NCBI GenBank assembly: GCA_021785055.1
Contig: JAJYGS010000162.1
Span: 1-15,513, forward strand
Length of the DNA: 15,513 nucleotides
Reading direction: 5' to 3'
Origin: Nitrospirota bacterium
GTDB lineage: Bacteria; Nitrospirota; JACRHJ01
Made by a program: the position numbers and the translations under genes. This document shows positions 6,273 through 13,542 of this stretch, in pieces; the first letter of the stretch is position 1, and the number at the start of each line of letters is the position of its first letter. The notes beneath the pieces were generated by a model. It was given only the letters and a program-made list of their open reading frames with translations. It made no database searches and was not told the origin of the DNA.

Positions 6273-6983
6273 TTGGCCCGTCCGTCCAAAAATATACCGC
6301 CGGAAGAGCGTCTTATCTTCGCGCTCGATGTCCCGACAGTAAAAGAGGCCAAGGGCCTCGTCGAGGAACTGGGAGATTCGGTAAAATTCTACAAGCTGGG
6401 CCTTGAGATATTCATGGCCGGGGGATACTACGAGCTCATAGACTGGCTCCGGGCGCGGGGGAAGAAAGTCTTCGTGGACCTTAAGTTTTTCGACGTCCCG
6501 GAGACCGTGAAAAGGGCAGTTCGGCAGCTTAACGGCCGGGGCGTTGCTTTTGCCACGGTGCATGGAAACGACGGCATCCTGAAGGCCGCGGCACAGGAGA
6601 AGGGCGACGTAAAAATCCTTGCCGTGACAATGCTTACGAGCCTTGACCAGGGCGACATGGAAGACCTGGGCTTTAAGGCGGACATAAAATCCGTGGTGCT
6701 CTCGCGGGCGAAAAGGGCGCTGGAAGCAGGCTGCGACGGGGTAATTTCGTCTGGTCTTGAGGCCCCGGCGTTGCGGGAAAACCTGGGCGAGCGGCTCATC
6801 ATAATCACGCCGGGAATCCGCCCCGTGAAGAACACCGACGACCAGAAGCGGACGGTGGACATAGAGGAGGCGTTTGAGAGCGGCGCGGATTATATCGTCG
6901 TCGGCAGGCCTATAAAGAACGCCTCGGACAGAAAGGCCGCGGCGGAGGAGATACATAAGAGGATTAAGGCGGTATTCAAATAA
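6273..6983 (+). CDS. pyrF: Orotidine-5'-phosphate decarboxylase
   Basis: 236 residues, normal for this TIM-barrel enzyme, which converts OMP to UMP in the last step of pyrimidine synthesis in the cytoplasm. The signature FVDLKFFDVPET carries the catalytic Asp-Lys-Asp set D69, K71 and D74. FALDVP near the N-terminus gives a further active-site aspartate; TPGIRP and VVGRPI near the C-terminus match the phosphate-binding loops. I use the TTG at 6273 because GGAGG lies four bases upstream (6264-6268) and the family N-terminus (IFALDVP) follows closely; no suitably placed ATG exists. Only nine bases separate its stop from the end of the convergent DUF2442 gene. No other pyr gene is seen here. Confidence 0.95.
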   Translation: MARPSKNIPPEERLIFALDVPTVKEAKGLVEELGDSVKFYKLGLEIFMAGGYYELIDWLRARGKKVFVDLKFFDVPETVKRAVRQLNGRGVAFATVHGNDGILKAAAQEKGDVKILAVTMLTSLDQGDMEDLGFKADIKSVVLSRAKRALEAGCDGVISSGLEAPALRENLGERLIIITPGIRPVKNTDDQKRTVDIEEAFESGADYIVVGRPIKNASDRKAAAEEIHKRIKAVFK

Positions 6984-6992
6984 ATATGAAAA

Positions 6993-7256
6993 TTAAGAGG
7001 CCTTTAACGGATACCTCTCCGGGTGCTCGATTATGTCAACGGTAAGGTCAACGTCCAAATCCGGCCAGAAAAAATGTCCTTCGCTCGGCTGCTCGACATT
7101 CAGTATCTTTCCGACTGGCGCGTCCTTAAACCAAGGGAAGTCTTGATAGGACATAAATAATTCCCTGTCGTCAGCCAGAAGCCATACGCCGTCCTTGGAG
7201 ATGTTGGTAATTTCAGCCTCTAAAGTGTTTTTCCCAGGCTTGTTTGAATTCGCCAT
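6993..7256 (-). CDS. DUF2442 domain protein
   Basis: 87 residues from the ATG at 7256. The sequence EAEITNISKDGVWLL, then ELFMSYQDFPWF, and a WPDLDVDLTVDIIEHPERYP ending is the pattern of DUF2442. I choose the ATG at 7256, which has GAGG six bases upstream; a TTG at 7268 would add four residues. The start lies inside the end of the DUF4160 gene, a 44-base overlap, so the two are co-transcribed and probably translationally coupled. DUF4160/DUF2442 neighbours are common and have been suspected to be toxin-antitoxin-like, but I know of no settled function. Base composition is lower in GC than in pyrF next door. Confidence 0.8.
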   Translation of the reverse strand: MANSNKPGKNTLEAEITNISKDGVWLLADDRELFMSYQDFPWFKDAPVGKILNVEQPSEGHFFWPDLDVDLTVDIIEHPERYPLKAS

Positions 7257-7452
7257 AGTGCGCCTCAATGATATTTTCGATTTCCCTTAACTGAGCACCA
7301 GACAAGTTATAGTTTTTCATCAACTCGATGTCGGGTTCCAACCAATATTTCGCTTCTCCTTCGGGGCATGTGACATGCACGTGCATCCGAGTCTCCTCGC
7401 GAGAGAAGAAAAAGAAACGATAGCCCTTTTCTCTTAAAACCGTAGGACTCAT
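7213..7452 (-). CDS. DUF4160 domain protein
   Basis: 79 residues. The sequence MSPTVLREKGYRFFFFSREE, then a HVHV segment, an acidic E-A-K-Y-W-L strand and LREIENIIEAHYGEFKQAW, is the DUF4160 pattern. It is the first gene of a pair with DUF2442. The ATG at 7452 has no SD; a good promoter (TTGACT, 17 bases, TATAAA at 7487-7459) predicts transcription starting at or within a base or two of the ATG, so the message is probably leaderless. The protein is small and cytoplasmic, with no signal peptide. A toxin-antitoxin-like role is speculation from the pairing only. Confidence 0.8.
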   Translation of the reverse strand: MSPTVLREKGYRFFFFSREETRMHVHVTCPEGEAKYWLEPDIELMKNYNLSGAQLREIENIIEAHYGEFKQAWEKHFRG

Positions 7453-7458
7453 CTATAA

Positions 7459-7487
7459 TTTATATATTCTTCCATATGCGAAGTCAA
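7459..7487 (-). promoter_or_regulatory. Promoter of the DUF4160-DUF2442 pair
   Basis: Reading the minus strand, TTGACT (7487-7482), a 17-base spacer and TATAAA (7464-7459) match the sigma-70 consensus at five of six positions in each box. The initiation point about seven bases on coincides with the DUF4160 ATG at 7452. Confidence 0.65.
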
Positions 7488-7531
7488 GAAGAACAAAATG
7501 ATTAGCCAAATGGCAGGTTGGCGCTCGGAGC

Positions 7532-7557
7532 AGGAAGGGTTATTAATAGCCCTCCTT
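7532..7557. other. Imperfect dyad at the end of the orphan gene
   Basis: AGGAAGGG (7532-7539) and CCCTCCTT (7550-7557) pair with one mismatch and one G-T pair around a 10-base A/T-rich loop. It overlaps the stop codon of the 228-residue gene. There is no T-run on the minus strand, so it may be a weak terminator or a DNA-binding site upstream of the DUF4160 promoter. Confidence 0.3.
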
Positions 7558-8243
7558 TAGATTCCAAGTTGTTTCGAGACATATGCAGTAATAACGCCCC
7601 AAGCGGCCTGCTTTACAGTCTCTTTTGCAACGCCGAACAGACCCTGAAAAATTGGCTTAACTTTCCCAAGGTCTCCTGTTTTCGCGGTATTAACCAACTC
7701 AACGACATCTCTCTTTTTCGCTTCATTAAAAGAGGGGTCTTCAAAGGCTAGGAGCTTGGATAAATATTCGATGACCTCAGAATCGTTGTCTATATTGAAA
7801 TTCACAGCCTGGTTGACGGTGCTTCCAATGCCAATTGGAGACTGATAAAAATTCCCGCCTGAAATATGCACGGGTGCTGCTGGTGAACTTTGTTTTGCTG
7901 TAGATTTCCGGGCTTGGGCAGCTCTGTAACCTTGTTCCGTCAGGTACACGTATTCTCGCTTGCTGAATATGGTAATAACAACAATCGGCGAACCCTGAGA
8001 GTTTTTATATGGCGCCATTGGGCCGGTCTTTACGTACTTACTTTCTTCAAGCTGCTTTAAAGCAAGGTCAAAATCAACTTTAGAATGCACTCCATCCGCG
8101 CAGTATTTCATTTCGAGATTAGCGATGGATGGCCCAACATATCCATTCTTTAGGTCGTTCGATGTGCGGCGTCTGTTAACAAAATCAACCTCAACATATG
8201 CAAGGATTTGCCCCGCTAAGATATCGATTTTACTCATGGTCAT
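7557..8243 (-). CDS. Orphan protein, possible winged-helix N-terminus
   Basis: 228 residues, no family recognised. Residues 1-110 mix helices and strands (SKIDILAGQILAYVE, then LKQLEESKYVKT, then YVYLTEQGYRAAQ), which looks like a winged-helix fold. A Ser/Thr/Ala/Pro linker (about 113-125) leads to VHISGGNFYQSPIGIGSTVN, a Gly/Asn turn motif like those found in many accessory and defence-type proteins. A charged helix follows, and the last 30 residues are amphipathic (VKQAAWGVITAYVSKQLGI). The start overlaps the stop of the upstream GNAT gene as ATGA. A second ATG at 8237 has better spacing (9 bases) from AAGGA, so the true start may be there. Base composition is clearly more A/T-rich than the flanking genes, suggesting acquisition. 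Function is unknown. Confidence 0.75.
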   Translation of the reverse strand: MTMSKIDILAGQILAYVEVDFVNRRRTSNDLKNGYVGPSIANLEMKYCADGVHSKVDFDLALKQLEESKYVKTGPMAPYKNSQGSPIVVITIFSKREYVYLTEQGYRAAQARKSTAKQSSPAAPVHISGGNFYQSPIGIGSTVNQAVNFNIDNDSEVIEYLSKLLAFEDPSFNEAKKRDVVELVNTAKTGDLGKVKPIFQGLFGVAKETVKQAAWGVITAYVSKQLGI

Positions 8244-9355
8244 AAATCCTTCTTGTATACCCTGTACCTCTTATAAATCCTGCCCCCCATCGCCTCGATG
8301 CCCTTGTTGATGGCGTCGTTGTCCTCAAGAGTCCAGGAAAGCTCGCCGCCGGTGATGCCGACCTTCTTGGCCGTCATAAGCATCGCGTGATACAGAACCG
8401 CGTCGAAGCCCCTGCCACGATATTCCGGGAGCACACCGAGTATCATAAGACGCACCTCGGTAATCCTGCGTCGGTAATAAAGAAACTTCAATAGCCCGAA
8501 CGGGAACAGATGCCCCCCCATTTTTTTTAATACCCTGTTTATGTCCGGCATGACAATCGCCACGGCCACGGCCCGCCCGTCGATCTCTATGAACTGCACC
8601 ATCTCCGGCATGACGATGGGCTTGAGCTTCCCCGCCGTGTATTCAAGCTCGGCGTCCGTCATGCTTGCAAAGTCCCAGTTATGCTCCCAGGCGGAGTTGT
8701 AAATAGCCTTCACAATCTCCAGGTCGCGGCGGAACTGCTTCATGTCGAGCTGCCTGAGGGTAATGTTGTCCCGCTTCTTTATCCGTTCGACAATGCGGGA
8801 GATCCTCTCCGGCGGCTCCACGGAGGAGCTAAGATACCAGGCGTACAAGTCCTTCGCCTTCTCCATGCCCGCCGATTCCATAAGCTCGTGGTAATACGGC
8901 GGGTTATACGGCATCATGATGCAGGGGCTTTTGTCGTAGCCTTCGAGGAGCATCCCGGCCTCGTCGTTAAGCGTGGGAGACGCCGGGCCGTAGACGACAT
9001 CCATCTCCCTGTCCTTCAGCCAGCCGCACGCGGAGCGAAGGAGCGCCTTTGCCGTATCCTTGTCGTTCACGCACTCGAAGAACCCGAACCACCCGGCGTT
9101 CACGTTATGATATTTGTTGTAGTTGCGGTCTATTATGGCGGCGACGCGCCCGACGGGTTCCCTGCCGTTATAGGCGACGAAGTATTGTGCCTCGCCGTGC
9201 GCGAAGAAGGGGTTCTTTTTCTTGTCGAGGATGGACTTCACGTCCATTATGAGCTGAGGCACCCAGAGGGGGTCGTTTTTGTAGAGCCTGAAGGGGAGGC
9301 GGATGAAATCCTGAAGCCTCCTGCCGCCGTCGGCGGCGAATATGGCAGGTTCCAT
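8240..9355 (-). CDS. GNAT-fold N-acetyltransferase-like protein (YghO-like)
   Basis: 371 residues. The N-terminus (FIRLPFRLYKNDPLWVPQLI) and the C-terminal GNAT motif LPEYRGRGFDAVLYHAML, with the acetyl-CoA loop R313-G-R-G-F317, resemble the YghO-type proteins of the GNAT superfamily, which carry an extra N-terminal half. The middle contains GPASPTLNDEAGMLLEGYD and PYNPPYYHELMESAGMEKAK, also typical as I recall. The substrate is unknown. The ATG at 9355 has AGAAAGG nine bases upstream. The gene diverges from the VCBS-repeat gene; a possible promoter (TCGGCA, 17 bases, TATAAC ending at 9372) would leave almost no leader, so I do not annotate it. The stop overlaps the orphan gene start by four bases, implying coupled translation. 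Confidence 0.8.
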   Translation of the reverse strand: MEPAIFAADGGRRLQDFIRLPFRLYKNDPLWVPQLIMDVKSILDKKKNPFFAHGEAQYFVAYNGREPVGRVAAIIDRNYNKYHNVNAGWFGFFECVNDKDTAKALLRSACGWLKDREMDVVYGPASPTLNDEAGMLLEGYDKSPCIMMPYNPPYYHELMESAGMEKAKDLYAWYLSSSVEPPERISRIVERIKKRDNITLRQLDMKQFRRDLEIVKAIYNSAWEHNWDFASMTDAELEYTAGKLKPIVMPEMVQFIEIDGRAVAVAIVMPDINRVLKKMGGHLFPFGLLKFLYYRRRITEVRLMILGVLPEYRGRGFDAVLYHAMLMTAKKVGITGGELSWTLEDNDAINKGIEAMGGRIYKRYRVYKKDL

Positions 9356-9447
9356 TTGAGATGGCCTTTCTGTTATACAGATTGCCGAAAAGGATGCCGA
9401 TTCTGCCGGCAGATTGGAATGCTTATCCCGCCATAATATCTTAAGGA

Positions 9448-9476
9448 TTGACTTTGGTGCAAGTATTTTATAAAGT
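9448..9476 (+). promoter_or_regulatory. Promoter of the VCBS-repeat gene
   Basis: TTGACT (9448-9453), a 17-base spacer and TAAAGT (9471-9476) fit a sigma-70 promoter, with TATAAA also available at 9469-9474. The predicted start near 9483 lies before the SD at 9500-9506. The TTG that would begin a longer reading frame is part of this -35 box, which argues against that start. Confidence 0.55.
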
Positions 9477-9516
9477 TATACACGCTTTTTTAAAAATCCG
9501 GGAGGTCTTCCAAATT

Positions 9517-12081
9517 ATGAAACCGAGGCTTTTTTTGATCGTATTTTCGGCCCTGCTCTCGCTTTCCGTTTCCAGCCGGGCGCTTGCAGTTTCGTGGTCT
9601 ATGACCGGCGGCGGAGCCTTCGGCGCGGGCGCAGGCCCCGCGTCCGTCGCCGTGGGTGATTTCAACGGAGACGGCATCCCGGACATCGCCGCGGCGGACA
9701 AGAACTTAAACGGCAGGATAGCGATACTTATAGCCAAGCCGACAGGCGGGTTTTACAAGGCGAGGCTCGTCGTGGCGGGGCCAAACCCCGTATGCGTCGT
9801 AGCCGGAGACTTCACGGGCGACGGGAAGGCAGACCTTGCCGTGGCGGACTGGAGCGGCAGGGAGGTAAGGGTAATACCGGGAAACGGAGACGGCACCTTC
9901 GACGCGGCCAATGCGAAGATAACCACCGGGCTTGGCGCAAACCCCGTCCATATGCGCGCGGCGGACCTGAACGGCGACGGGAAGCTCGACCTTGTTGTCG
10001 CGAATTATAATTCCGGGACGGTTTCCGTGCTCATCGGGAACGGAGACGGCACCTTCCAGCCGCCCGTAGACTATACCGTCGGGGCGAAGCCGCGCCATGT
10101 CTGCATTGCAGACTTCAACCACGACGGAAAGCCCGACATCGCTGTTACGCTCTGGGGCGAAAACAAGGTTGCCGTGCTCCTCGGCAACGGGGACGGGACG
10201 TTCCAGACCGCCAGGACATTCCCTGTCGGCGTAAATCCGCTCGGCGTGGAGGCGGCTGATTTGAACGGGGACGGGAATATCGACCTGGCAGTCGGGATAT
10301 TCAATAACGACCGCATACAGATACTCGACGGCGACGGGACGGGCAACTTCACGGCTCCGCCCGCCGGCCAGAGCGCATACCTCGCGGCGCCGTCGGGGCC
10401 GCAGGAGATGGTAATCGGGGACTTCGACGGCGACGGCAGGCCCGACATAGCCGTCGCAGGAAGCCTGAGCAATACCGTATGCGTCTATCCGGGCAGAGGC
10501 GACGGGACGTTCCGGGTCCGGAGGGTGTTTGCCGCCGGGAGCTACCCCGTGGCGCTCGCATCGGGGGATTTTTACCGGGACGGAATGCCCGGCCTTGTTA
10601 CGGCCAACTTCCTTGGGAACAGCGTCTCGGTCTACAGGCCGTCAGTCGCGGCCATAGGTTTTTGGAGCTACACGACCGCCCCGCCGATAAGCCTGACGGC
10701 AGGCGTGAACCCTTCCGGCCTGCTGGCGGACGATTTCAATTACGACGGCGTACTGGACATGGCGGTATGCAACAAGGGCAGCGACAGCGTAACCGTTTTC
10801 ATAAACAGGCGGTTTGCGTTCGGCAGCATGAGCGGCATGTTCGGAAACTTCACCGCCGTTACCACTCCGGCGCCGGGAGCGCCGCCGTCGTTTAGCTCGC
10901 TCTCCACAATCTCCGCGCCTTCGGGGCTTGCCTCCGGGGTCTTCACGAACTCGACAAGCCTACTGCACCCGGCGGACTTCAGGGCCGGACTTGCCGTGGC
11001 GAACTCCGGGAACAATACCGTGGCGATACTCCTGCCGAACGGCGGCGGGACGTTCAGGCCGATTACGTCGGCAAGCTCGCCGCAACTGCTGAAGACCGGA
11101 ATCAACAACCCCTCCGCGATAAAGACCGCGGACTTCAACAAGGACAACAAAACGGACATAGCCGTCTGCAACGCGGGCGACGACAGCGTAACGATATATC
11201 TCGGCAAAGGAGACGGGACGTTCGCGTACAAGGCGAATTATCCGCTTGGACAGGCGGCGGGGCCGCTCTCGATGACCATAGAGGATTACAACAGGGACGG
11301 ACATCCCGACGTCGCCGTGGCCGACCAGACCTCAGGCACGGTCTCGATACTCTTCGGCAAGGGGGACGGGACGTTCAAGCTCGGGAAGAAAAGCTATCCG
11401 GCAGGAAGCCTGCCTTCGTCAATCGCGGCGATGCCGGGCGGCAGCATAGCTTTTTCGGACGCGGGCAGCAATGCGGCAAGCTTCCTTATCAATAGCGGCT
11501 CCGGAGGGTTCATCCTTAGCAAGACCATCTTCAATGTCGGCTCATCCCCCCTTGGCATCCTCGCCCAGGACGTGACGGACGACAGGAGAATCGACATAAT
11601 TACGGCAAATTCCGGCTCGAACGACATATCCTTAATCCGGAGCAGGCCCTTGGGCGGTTATTACGCGCCGGTCAACTTCCCCGCGGGAGTTGCGCCTGTC
11701 GCCCTTGCCGCGCACGACTTTACCGGCGGCGGGGCGACCGACCTGGCCGTTCTGGACGCCGGAACGCCGCCAAACCCCGGCGGAGTAACAATTCTCCCGG
11801 GCCGGGACATAGCTTACCTGACCGTGGGGATAAACAACCCCGCCTTCGGCAGCGTTACGGTAAGCCGGCAAACGCGCCCGGCGACGGCCCCGGTAACGGT
11901 CTCGGCATCTTCGACCACGCTCCAGGTGGAGGGCGGCAAGGAGATAGAGCTTGCCGCGACCCCGGCTGCCGGCTATAAATTCTCCCACTGGGCGGGCAAC
12001 ATTGCGGGGAGCAAGAACCCGGCTTTCGCAAGCATGAACGCGGCGAACAGGAAGGTAACAGCCGTGTTCGTGGCGCAGTAA
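9517..12081 (+). CDS. Secreted FG-GAP/VCBS repeat protein with C-terminal InlB-like domain
   Basis: 854 residues from the ATG at 9517. GGGAGGT (9500-9506) precedes it, and the next 24 residues are a signal peptide ending SRALA. A longer frame from a TTG at 9448 would bury the signal peptide and overlap the promoter. The body repeats a 55-65 residue unit with DFNGDGxPD-type calcium loops and GNGDGTF turns, the FG-GAP/VCBS pattern of integrin-like propellers. I count about ten good loops and three degenerate ones (such as DFYRDGMPG), enough for two propellers. The last 85 residues (AAGYKFSHWAGNI, NRKVTAVF) resemble the InlB B-repeat/bacterial-repeat beta-grasp domain. No sorting signal is seen. 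A calcium-stabilised extracellular adhesion or binding protein is likely; the ligand is unknown. A MITE-like palindrome and a terminator follow. Confidence 0.85.
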   Translation: MKPRLFLIVFSALLSLSVSSRALAVSWSMTGGGAFGAGAGPASVAVGDFNGDGIPDIAAADKNLNGRIAILIAKPTGGFYKARLVVAGPNPVCVVAGDFTGDGKADLAVADWSGREVRVIPGNGDGTFDAANAKITTGLGANPVHMRAADLNGDGKLDLVVANYNSGTVSVLIGNGDGTFQPPVDYTVGAKPRHVCIADFNHDGKPDIAVTLWGENKVAVLLGNGDGTFQTARTFPVGVNPLGVEAADLNGDGNIDLAVGIFNNDRIQILDGDGTGNFTAPPAGQSAYLAAPSGPQEMVIGDFDGDGRPDIAVAGSLSNTVCVYPGRGDGTFRVRRVFAAGSYPVALASGDFYRDGMPGLVTANFLGNSVSVYRPSVAAIGFWSYTTAPPISLTAGVNPSGLLADDFNYDGVLDMAVCNKGSDSVTVFINRRFAFGSMSGMFGNFTAVTTPAPGAPPSFSSLSTISAPSGLASGVFTNSTSLLHPADFRAGLAVANSGNNTVAILLPNGGGTFRPITSASSPQLLKTGINNPSAIKTADFNKDNKTDIAVCNAGDDSVTIYLGKGDGTFAYKANYPLGQAAGPLSMTIEDYNRDGHPDVAVADQTSGTVSILFGKGDGTFKLGKKSYPAGSLPSSIAAMPGGSIAFSDAGSNAASFLINSGSGGFILSKTIFNVGSSPLGILAQDVTDDRRIDIITANSGSNDISLIRSRPLGGYYAPVNFPAGVAPVALAAHDFTGGGATDLAVLDAGTPPNPGGVTILPGRDIAYLTVGINNPAFGSVTVSRQTRPATAPVTVSASSTTLQVEGGKEIELAATPAAGYKFSHWAGNIAGSKNPAFASMNAANRKVTAVFVAQ

Positions 12082-12092
12082 CAAAAAGGGCC

Positions 12093-12207
12093 GTCATTCC
12101 GAGCCCTTCGGCTACGCTCAGGGCAGGCTCCGCCGAGGAATCCACAGTAGATTTATTTTTGAAATTCAAAAGATTACTGTGGGTCCCTCCGCTTCGGTCG
12201 GGACGAC
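12093..12207. repeat. MITE-like or REP-like imperfect palindromic element
   Basis: An element of about 115 bases with imperfect inverted ends, GTCATTCCGA (12093-12102) and TCGGGACGAC (12198-12207), eight of ten positions matching. A perfect inner pair lies between them: CCACAGTA (12142-12149) and TACTGTGG (12175-12182). The left half contains GAGCCCTTCGGCTACGCTCA, a phrase I associate with dispersed intergenic palindromes in many bacterial genomes. It has no coding capacity. It may be a non-autonomous mobile element or an RNA hairpin repeat. Copy number cannot be judged from one window. Confidence 0.6.
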
Positions 12208-12236
12208 AAAAACAAAAAAGGGGGCCTTTGTCCGCA

Positions 12237-12266
12237 GGGGGCATTTATTCGCCCCCCTCTTTGTTT
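12237..12266 (+). terminator. Intrinsic terminator before galT
   Basis: GGGGGC (12237-12242) and GCCCCC (12251-12256) pair around an 8-base loop, followed by a T-rich TCTTTGTTTT. A second GGGGGC (12220-12225), preceded by six A, could compete for the same right arm, forming a longer hairpin. It ends the VCBS-gene transcript and insulates galT. Confidence 0.7.
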
Positions 12267-12287
12267 TCAACCGCTTAACCAAACTTA

Positions 12288-12296
12288 TGTTATAAT
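12288..12296 (+). promoter_or_regulatory. Extended -10 promoter of galT
   Basis: TG (12288-12289), one base, then a perfect TATAAT (12291-12296) make an extended -10. No good -35 is seen. The start near 12303 gives a leader of about 60 bases ending in AGGAGG. Confidence 0.6.
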
Positions 12297-12364
12297 CAAT
12301 AAGACAATTTTACATCAAGCGGTTTTAGCCGGAAGCGGCTCGAGCCGCCCGCCCAGGAGGGACT

Positions 12365-13363
12365 ATGCCGGAACTCAGGAAAGACCCCATCATAGGCAGA
12401 TGGGTAATAATATCCTCGGAGAGGGGCAAGAGGCCGACGGATTTCCAGGAAACCACGCCGCGCAAGAAGGGCGGTTTCTGCCCATTCGACTTAGGCAACG
12501 AGCACACCACCCCGCCGGAGGTGCTGGCGTACCGCGAAAACGGGACGGCCCCGAACACGCCGGGCTGGACTCTCAGGGTCGTGCCGAACAAGTTCCCCGC
12601 GCTCCAGATAGAAGGGGACTTGAACAAGCAGGGCGAAGGGGTCTTCGACAAGATGAACGGCATCGGGGCGCACGAGGTCATAATAGAGACGCCCCTGCAC
12701 GACGCCACCATGTCCACCCTCCCCCTGAAGGCCGTCGAGAACGTGCTCTGGTCCTACCGCGACCGGCTTGTGGACTTGAAGAAGGACATACGGTTCCAGT
12801 ACGTCCTGATATTCAAAAACGAGGGCGACGCGGCGGGCGCGTCTCTGGAACACTCGCACTCCCAGCTCATAGCGCTCCCCATCGTCCCTAAGCGCGTGCG
12901 CGAGGAAATCGACGGCGCGAAACAGTATTACCAGTACAAGGAGCGCTGCGTCTTCTGCGACATCATACGCCAGGAGCTGAACGCCGGCACCAGGGTGGTA
13001 AGCGAGAACAGGGACTTCGTGGCCCTGGAGCCGTTCACGCCCCGCTTCCCGTTTGAGACGTGGGTGATGCCGAAGCACCACGACAGCAGCTTCGAGGACA
13101 TGAAGTCGCACGAGTTCCAGTCGTTGGCGGAGATGCTCCAGGGGACGCTCAGGCGCATAGACAAGATACTCAACTGCCCGCCGTATAACTACATCGTCCA
13201 TACCTCGCCGTTCAGGGAGCCGGACAACGACTACTACCACTGGCACATAGAGATCATACCGAAGCTCACGAAGGTGGCGGGTTTCGAGTGGGGCTCCGGG
13301 TTCTACATAAACCCGACCGCACCGGAAGAAGCCGCGAAGTTCCTGAGGGAGGCGAAGATATAA
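12365..13363 (+). CDS. galT: Galactose-1-phosphate uridylyltransferase
   Basis: 332 residues. Leloir-pathway enzyme of the HIT superfamily that exchanges UMP between UDP-glucose and galactose-1-phosphate. The catalytic loop is HSHSQ (163-167), with H165 the expected uridylylated histidine. The second HIT half ends with YYHWHIEIIP (H292, H294). A CVFC pair at C195/C198 follows the catalytic loop. Near the N-terminus GGFCPFDLGNEH carries C39 but Asp42 where many GalT proteins have a second zinc cysteine, so that metal site is altered. AGGAGG lies four bases before the ATG. Some proteins of this type act on other nucleotide sugars or as ADP-glucose phosphorylases, which would also fit glgA next door. 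glgA follows on the same strand after 175 bases without a clear terminator. Confidence 0.9.
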   Translation: MPELRKDPIIGRWVIISSERGKRPTDFQETTPRKKGGFCPFDLGNEHTTPPEVLAYRENGTAPNTPGWTLRVVPNKFPALQIEGDLNKQGEGVFDKMNGIGAHEVIIETPLHDATMSTLPLKAVENVLWSYRDRLVDLKKDIRFQYVLIFKNEGDAAGASLEHSHSQLIALPIVPKRVREEIDGAKQYYQYKERCVFCDIIRQELNAGTRVVSENRDFVALEPFTPRFPFETWVMPKHHDSSFEDMKSHEFQSLAEMLQGTLRRIDKILNCPPYNYIVHTSPFREPDNDYYHWHIEIIPKLTKVAGFEWGSGFYINPTAPEEAAKFLREAKI

Positions 13364-13455
13364 TCGATGATAAAAGGGGCGGCGTTGTCCGGAGGAGGCA
13401 TCACCCTGGATTCACGGTCAACCCGCTGCAAAACGTAGATTTTCATTTTATCACA

Positions 13456-13475
13456 GCACGTATTTTGAAACGTGC
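13456..13475 (+). other. Hairpin in the galT-glgA gap
   Basis: GCACGT (13456-13461) and ACGTGC (13470-13475) form a perfect 6-bp stem with an 8-base loop. No T-run follows, so it is not a standard terminator; it may affect message stability between galT and glgA. Confidence 0.3.
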
Positions 13476-13491
13476 GATGCAGGAGAATGTG

Positions 13492-13542
13492 ATGGCGACG
13501 GAGGATAACGCCGCCCAAATTAATCGAGAGGGATTAATATGA
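13492..13542 (+). CDS. Possible 16-codon leader ORF coupled to glgA
   Basis: ATG at 13492 follows AGGAG (13481-13485) at a good 6-base spacing. It encodes MATEDNAAQINREGLI and stops at TGA 13540-13542, overlapping the glgA ATG as ATGA. The frame, SD and overlap suggest translational coupling to glgA. The peptide has no recognisable function, and the match could be chance. Confidence 0.3.
   Translation: MATEDNAAQINREGLI

Noticed and set aside
9448..9516. TTG at 9448 as the start of the VCBS-repeat protein
   Set aside because: The TTG is part of a likely -35 box, and the ATG at 9517 has an SD and directly begins a signal peptide.
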